Assembly (NCBI RefSeq): GCF_014651035.1
Contig: NZ_BMWC01000003.1
Location: forward strand, 751,898 to 815,897
Reading direction: 5' to 3'
Origin: Streptomyces lomondensis
Lineage (GTDB): Bacteria; Actinomycetota; Actinomycetes; Streptomycetales; Streptomycetaceae
DNA: 64,000 bases
Part shown: positions 59,217 through 64,000 of the stretch, in pieces
Layout: each line of letters begins with the position of its first letter
Numbering within the stretch: position 1 is the stretch's first letter
Notes under the pieces: model-generated
The model's input: only the letters and a program-made list of their open reading frames with translations
What the model was told of the DNA's origin: nothing
Database searches by the model: none
Made by a program: the position numbers and the translations under genes

Positions 59217-60137
59217 ATGGAGAACACGATGACGTATCTGGGAATCGACATCGGCGGCACCAAGGTCGCCCTGCGCGCCGAGAACGGCACGCGATCCCAG
59301 GAAACCGTGTTCCCATGGCCGAGCCCCGAAAGCACCGCACACGACGACCTCGCCGCCCTCGCCACGCAGGTCCACGCGCTCCTCGCCGCCACGCCCGGGC
59401 CGGTCACCTCCGTCGGCATCGCCATGCCCGCCACCGTCGACGGCGCCGGCCGGGTGACCACCTGGCCGAACCGCCCCTCCTGGACGGGACTCGACCTGCG
59501 CGGCGCGCTCCACCCCCTGTTCCCCGGGAGCGAGGTCGCCTGGGCCGACGACGGAGACCTCGCCGCCCTGGCCGAGGCCGACGCGGCGGGCTGCCGGAAC
59601 CTCGTCTACCTCGGCGTCGGCACCGGCATCGGCGGCGGCATGGTCGTCGACGGCCGGCCCTGCCCCGGCCCGGACCGCGGCTCCTGCGAAGTCGGCCACA
59701 TGATCGTCGACAGCACAGGACCGCGCTGCGACTGCGGCCGCCGCGGCTGCGCACAGGCCATCGCGTCCGGCCCGGCCACCCTGCGCAGGGCGGCACGGCT
59801 GCGCGGCACCACCACGACCTTCGCCGACCTCGGGCAAGGCCTGCGCGACGACGAGCCCTGGGCCGTCGCCGCGGTACAGGAAAGCTGCGCCGCCCTGGCC
59901 GTCGTCGTCGTCAACCTCAACGAACTCACGCACCCCTCCCTGGCCCTGATCGGCGGCGGATTCGCCGACGGACTGCCCGGATTCACCGACCGGGTGGCAG
60001 CTGCCGCGACCGCCCTCAGCAGGCCCGGCCACCGGCTCGCCCCCGTCCGCGCCGCCGCACTCGGCGGACTCTCCTCCCTGCGCGGCGCACTCCTCCTGGC
60101 CCGGGGTACGCACTCCGGGTACGGGGTGCCCGGCTAG
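59217..60137 (+). CDS. Kanosamine kinase, RifN type (ROK family)
   Basis: A 306-residue ROK kinase. The ATP-binding start YLGIDIGGTKVALRAENG, GIAMPATVDGAGRV, LGVGTGIGGGMVVDG and the ROK zinc site GHMIVDSTGPRCDCGRRGC are all present. ROK kinases include glucokinases. In AHBA clusters the RifN type phosphorylates kanosamine to kanosamine 6-phosphate, which then enters the aminoshikimate route. Its place in this cluster supports that over a general glucokinase. The ATG at 59217 follows GAGGGAACCCGG. It starts 19 bp after the YceI gene and ends just before the control region of the next PKS. Confidence 0.88.
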   Translation: MENTMTYLGIDIGGTKVALRAENGTRSQETVFPWPSPESTAHDDLAALATQVHALLAATPGPVTSVGIAMPATVDGAGRVTTWPNRPSWTGLDLRGALHPLFPGSEVAWADDGDLAALAEADAAGCRNLVYLGVGTGIGGGMVVDGRPCPGPDRGSCEVGHMIVDSTGPRCDCGRRGCAQAIASGPATLRRAARLRGTTTTFADLGQGLRDDEPWAVAAVQESCAALAVVVVNLNELTHPSLALIGGGFADGLPGFTDRVAAAATALSRPGHRLAPVRAAALGGLSSLRGALLLARGTHSGYGVPG

Positions 60138-60204
60138 GGGGCTGCGGCAACCGCCTAGGGGTTGTCCGGTTCGACGAGCCACCCGTAGATTCCCCGAGTA
60201 GGGA
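60134..60204 (+). promoter_or_regulatory. Heptamer sites upstream of PKS 2
   Basis: CTAGGGG at 60134 and again at 60155 (21 bp apart, two turns), then GTAGGGA at 60198 (43 bp further). They match the heptamers before PKS 1 (CTAGGGG) and the AHBA synthase gene. The 273-bp gap after the kinase gene gives PKS 2 room for its own promoter. Confidence 0.5.
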
Positions 60205-60410
60205 GGATCATTTCGGAGTGCGCGGTGTTGCGAAATCACCGAAGAAACCACTCAGGTATTCCGGCCGGAACACACCAGTCGCGCCACTCCACGGGACCCG
60301 AGCTCAATGACGCTCATTGGTGCCCATCGATGACGAATTGAGGCTCGTTGACGGACCGTTTGATGGTGGGCCGATATTCACCTGCTGACCGCCGCGACGG
60401 GTTGGGTTGA

Positions 60411-63400
60411 GTGGAAAAAGAAGAGAAGCTCCGTGATTACCTGAAGAGGACGACCGCGGATCTGCGCCGCACACGACAGCGCCTCCGCGACCTGGAGGCC
60501 GAGCAACAGCAGCCCATCGCCATCGTGGGGATGAGCTGCCGCTACCCGGGCGGCGTGACCAGCCCCGAGGAACTCTGGCAACTCGTCTCCACCGGCACCG
60601 ACGGCGTCTCCGGCTTCCCGGACGACCGCGGCTGGAAACTCGGCGGTCTCTATGAGGCAGACGCGGGCCAGGACGGCAAGTCGGCCACCGAGGAAGGCGG
60701 CTTCCTCTACGGGGCGGGCGACTTCGACGCCGGCTTCTTCGGGATCTCCCCGCGCGAGGCCCTGGCGATGGACCCGCAGCAGCGGCTCCTCCTGGAGACC
60801 TCCTGGGAAGCCTTCGAACGCGCGGGCATCGACCCGACGTCACTGCGCGGCAGCCGTACGGGCGTCTTCGCGGGCCTGATGTACCACGACTACGCGGCCC
60901 GGCTCGGCTCCGTACCCGACGGGGTCGAGGCGTTCATCGGCGTCGGCAACTCGGGCAGCGTCGTCTCCGGCCGCGTGGCCTACGCCTTCGGGCTCGAAGG
61001 CCCCGCCGTCACCATCGACACGGCCTGCTCGTCGTCCCTGGTCGCCCTGCACCTGGCGGTGCAGTCGCTGCGCAAGGGCGAGTGCACGATGGCGCTGGCC
61101 GGTGGCGTGACGGTGATGGCGACTCCCGTCACCTTCGTGGACTTCAGCCGCCAGCGCGGCCTCGCCTCCGACGGCCGCTGCAAGTCGTTCGCGGCGCGCG
61201 CGGACGGCACGGGCTGGTCCGAGGGCGTGGGCGTACTCCTGGTGGAGCGCCTGTCGGATGCGCGGCGCCTGGGCCATGAGGTGCTGGGGATCGTGCGCGG
61301 CTCCGCCGTCAACCAGGACGGCGCGTCCAACGGCCTGACGGCCCCGAACGGCCCGTCCCAACAGCGTGTCATCCGAGCGGCGTTGGCGAGCGCGGGCCTG
61401 ACGGCAGCGGACGTCGACGCGGTCGAGGCACACGGTACGGGCACGACGCTGGGTGACCCCATCGAGGCCCAGGCGCTGCTGGCCACGTACGGCCAGGAAC
61501 GGTCGGGCGACCGTGCGCTGCTGCTGGGCTCGGTGAAGTCGAACCTCGGCCACACACAGGCGGCGGCCGGCGTCGCCGGTGTCATCAAGATGGTCATGGC
61601 GATGCGCGAGGGTGTGCTGCCGCGGACCCTGCACGTGGATGAGCCGACGCCCCAGGTCGACTGGTCGGCGGGTGCTGTTGAGCTGCTGACGGAGTCGGTG
61701 GCGTGGCCGGAGACGGGGGCGCCGCGTCGCGCGGGTGTCTCGTCGTTCGGTGTGAGCGGCACGAACGCGCATGTGGTGCTGGAGCAGGCGCCGGTTGCGG
61801 AGGAGCCGGAGGCGGCTGGGGTTCCCGTGGCACTGCCGGTGGTGCCGTGGGTGGTGTCGGCGAAGTCGGCGGCGGGGCTGTCGGGGCAGGTGGAGCGGCT
61901 GCGGTCGTTCGTCGCCGAGCGCTCTGAGCTGTCGCCGGTGGATGTCGGTTTCTCTCTGGTGACGTCACGTGCGGTGTTGGGCCATCGGGCAGTGCTGCTC
62001 GGCGAGCGGACGGTTCAGGGCTCGGTGTCGCCGGGTCGGGTGGGTGTGCTGTTCTCGGGTCAGGGCTCGCAACGGTCGGGTATGGGCCGGGAGTTGTACG
62101 AGGCGTACCCGGTCTTTGCGGATGCGTTCGACGCGGTGTGTGCGGAGTTGGACCAGCATCTGGACCGGCCGCTGCGTGAGGTGGTTTTCGACGGTGGTGA
62201 GCTGCTGGATCAGACGCAGTTCACGCAGGCGGGTCTGTTCGCGCTTGAGGTGGCGCTGTTTGAGCTGGTGACGTCGTGGGGTGTGAAGCCGGACTATCTG
62301 CTGGGCCACTCGATCGGTGAGCTGTCGGCTGCGTGCGTGGCTGGGGTGCTGTCGCTGGAGGACGCTGCCGCGCTGGTGGCGGCGCGGGGCCGTCTGATGC
62401 AGGCCCTTCCGGCCGGTGGGGCGATGGTGTCGCTGCAGGCGGCGGAGGACGAGGTCCTGCCGTTGCTGGTCGACGGCGTGTCGATTGCTGCCCTCAACGG
62501 CCCGCGCTCCACGGTGATTTCGGGCGACGAGGCAGAGGTCCTGCGGATCGCCGCGCACTTCGAGGGCGAGGGTCGTAAGACCAAGCGGCTGCGGGTCAGC
62601 CATGCCTTCCACTCGCCGCGTATGGACGCGATGCTCGACGACTTCCGGGCGGTCGCACAGGGGCTGACCTTCAACGCCCCGCAGCTGTCGATTGTGTCCA
62701 ACGTGACGGGACAGGTTGTCTCGGCTCAGGACCTCAGCTCGCCCGAGTACTGGGTCCGGCATGTGCGTGAGGCGGTCCGTTTCCTGGACGGCGTCCGGGC
62801 GCTGGAAGCGGAGGGCGTGACCTGCTTCCTGGAGCTGGGTCCCGACGGCGTGCTGTCCGCGATGGGGCAGGAGAGTGTCGTATCCGGTTCCGAGGGCGGG
62901 GAACTCACCTTCGTACCCGCGCTGCGCAAGGGCCGTGAGGAGCCGGGCTCGCTGGTCACCGCCCTGGCCGAACTGTACGTGCGCGGTAAGGGAGTTGCCT
63001 GGTCGGCGTACTACGCCGGTACCGGCGCGCGCCGGGTCGACCTGCCCACCTACGCCTTCCAGCACGAGCGTTACTGGCTGAAGTCCCTTCCGGCGGATGC
63101 CGTCGACGGCACGGGGTTCGGAGCACGGCTAGTGGAGCACGCGCTGCTGGACGCGGTCGTCTCGCTGGCGGACGGGGACGGCTGGCTGTTTGCCGGACAG
63201 CTCTCCCTTCAGTCGCATGCGTGGCTTGCGGATCATGTGGTGCTGGGTTCGGTGTTGCTGCCGGGTACGGCGTTTGTGGATCTGGCGCTGTATGCGGGGG
63301 AGCGGGTCGGTTGCGGGGGCCTTGAGGAGTTGACGCTGGAGGCGCCGTTGGTGCTGCCTGAGCGTGGTGGGGTGTCGGTTCAGTTGTCGGTGGCGGCGGC

Positions 63401-64000
63401 GGGTGCTGACGGTCGTCGTGTGGTGAGTGTGCATGCGCGGCCGGCTGATGATGCCGAGGGCGAGTGGGTGTGTCATGCCCGGGGTGTGCTGTCGGTCGAG
63501 GCCGGGGCTGTGGGTGAGGGGCTTGAGGTGTGGCCCCCGCGTAACGCCGTCGAGTTGAAGACGGCTGATGTGTACGACCGTCTGGCGGACCAAGGCCTCG
63601 GCTATGGGCCGCTGTTCCAGGGGCTTCGGTCGGTGTGGCGGCAGGGTGACGACGTCTATGCCGAGGTCGCTCTGCCCGAGGGGGCGGACATCGACGGGTT
63701 CGGTGTGCACCCCGCGCTGTTGGACTCGGCGTTGCACGCGTTCGGACTCGCCGGCGGGGTTGCTGCTCCGGAGGCGGTCGAGGGTGGTTCGCCTGGTCTG
63801 CCGTTCGCGTGGTCGGGGGTGTCGCTCTCGGCGGTGGGTGCGCGGATGTTGCGGGTGCGGATTGCGCGCTCGGGTTCGGGTGTGTCGTTGCTGTTGGCTG
63901 ATGGCACGGGTGCGCATGTGGCGTCGGTGGAGTCGTTGGCTTTGCGTCCGGTGACTGCTGAGCAGCTGCGGGGTGCCGGTAGCGGCGATGTGGCCCGGGA
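60411..64000 (+). CDS. Type I PKS 2 (partial; docking, KS, malonyl AT, DH)
   Basis: Open to the right window edge (1196 complete codons visible). The GTG at 60411 gives a coiled N-terminal docking helix ([30 protein letters not shown]), as expected for the acceptor of PKS 1. [15 protein letters not shown], active Cys206 in [14 protein letters not shown], then [30 protein letters not shown] (near 632) and HAFHSPRM (near 730), malonyl-specific marks. [14 protein letters not shown] (His942) and [10 protein letters not shown] (Asp1105), both active-site residues intact. So module 3 adds malonate and dehydrates, if a KR follows. From about 61600 synonymous-codon use shifts to more T and G at the third position. 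Confidence 0.93.
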   Translation, partial: MEKEEKLRDYLKRTTADLRRTRQRLRDLEAEQQQPIAIVGMSCRYPGGVTSPEELWQLVSTGTDGVSGFPDDRGWKLGGLYEADAGQDGKSATEEGGFLYGAGDFDAGFFGISPREALAMDPQQRLLLETSWEAFERAGIDPTSLRGSRTGVFAGLMYHDYAARLGSVPDGVEAFIGVGNSGSVVSGRVAYAFGLEGPAVTIDTACSSSLVALHLAVQSLRKGECTMALAGGVTVMATPVTFVDFSRQRGLASDGRCKSFAARADGTGWSEGVGVLLVERLSDARRLGHEVLGIVRGSAVNQDGASNGLTAPNGPSQQRVIRAALASAGLTAADVDAVEAHGTGTTLGDPIEAQALLATYGQERSGDRALLLGSVKSNLGHTQAAAGVAGVIKMVMAMREGVLPRTLHVDEPTPQVDWSAGAVELLTESVAWPETGAPRRAGVSSFGVSGTNAHVVLEQAPVAEEPEAAGVPVALPVVPWVVSAKSAAGLSGQVERLRSFVAERSELSPVDVGFSLVTSRAVLGHRAVLLGERTVQGSVSPGRVGVLFSGQGSQRSGMGRELYEAYPVFADAFDAVCAELDQHLDRPLREVVFDGGELLDQTQFTQAGLFALEVALFELVTSWGVKPDYLLGHSIGELSAACVAGVLSLEDAAALVAARGRLMQALPAGGAMVSLQAAEDEVLPLLVDGVSIAALNGPRSTVISGDEAEVLRIAAHFEGEGRKTKRLRVSHAFHSPRMDAMLDDFRAVAQGLTFNAPQLSIVSNVTGQVVSAQDLSSPEYWVRHVREAVRFLDGVRALEAEGVTCFLELGPDGVLSAMGQESVVSGSEGGELTFVPALRKGREEPGSLVTALAELYVRGKGVAWSAYYAGTGARRVDLPTYAFQHERYWLKSLPADAVDGTGFGARLVEHALLDAVVSLADGDGWLFAGQLSLQSHAWLADHVVLGSVLLPGTAFVDLALYAGERVGCGGLEELTLEAPLVLPERGGVSVQLSVAAAGADGRRVVSVHARPADDAEGEWVCHARGVLSVEAGAVGEGLEVWPPRNAVELKTADVYDRLADQGLGYGPLFQGLRSVWRQGDDVYAEVALPEGADIDGFGVHPALLDSALHAFGLAGGVAAPEAVEGGSPGLPFAWSGVSLSAVGARMLRVRIARSGSGVSLLLADGTGAHVASVESLALRPVTAEQLRGAGSGDVAR

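Noticed and set aside
59217..60137. Primary-metabolism glucokinase
   Set aside because: The fold alone would allow it, but its place directly in the AHBA cluster argues for a kanosamine kinase.

Overview
The window looks like a stretch of a Streptomyces chromosome (or a close actinomycete). Base composition is very GC-rich with a strong G/C bias at third codon positions. Several gene families are typical of the genus, and two regulated genes carry the rare TTA codon. I recognise it as an AHBA-primed ansamycin gene cluster entering on the right, preceded by ordinary chromosomal genes and a long, decayed accessory region. I cannot name the compound.

Layout. 1-5813: conserved housekeeping-type genes: a partial ABC-F ATPase, peptide deformylase, a PepSY membrane protein, a TPR protein, two overlapping MarR-type regulators and a pirin. 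5814-16127: accessory DNA with a two-repeat type I-E-like CRISPR remnant, a DUF5959-like gene, a chimeric transposase, an RHS/YD-repeat gene broken by frameshifts with two small membrane genes after it, and an ISAs1-family element (13595-15009) joined to a decayed tyrosine recombinase. 16128-22451: a minus-strand molybdenum hydroxylase operon (FAD subunit, fused 2Fe-2S/Mo subunit, and a broken TolB-amidohydrolase).

22452-36300: a patchwork of small regulator/enzyme pairs and gene debris. It holds a DUF1684-SnoaL pair and an XRE-cupin regulator that share a DNA motif, a scrambled methyltransferase, an MmyB-type regulator facing an aldo/keto reductase, a Ser/Thr kinase with a propeller-like sensor, a P450, and a LysR/DUF1330 pair.

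36320-64000: the ansamycin cluster, all on the plus strand. An AHBA synthase (RifK type) overlaps a gene that fuses the RifL-type oxidoreductase and RifM-type phosphatase in one reading frame. A terminator follows. A 4419-residue type I PKS comes next, with an AHBA-activating loading module, module 1 (methylmalonyl, A-type KR) and module 2 (malonyl, DH, B-type KR). Downstream lie a FAD aromatic hydroxylase, a methyltransferase, a LAL regulator with a TTA codon, a YceI protein, a RifN-type kanosamine kinase and the start of a second PKS (KS, malonyl AT, DH, cut by the window end).

K, L, M and N give UDP-glucose -> UDP-kanosamine -> kanosamine -> kanosamine 6-phosphate, and K also makes AHBA. 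AHBA is loaded on PKS 1, which hands a short chain to PKS 2 through matching docking ends. The genes for the other aminoshikimate steps and for the amide synthase are not in the window. G-rich heptamers, partly in 10-12 bp steps, lie before the AHBA synthase gene, PKS 1 and PKS 2, and suggest common control of the three units.
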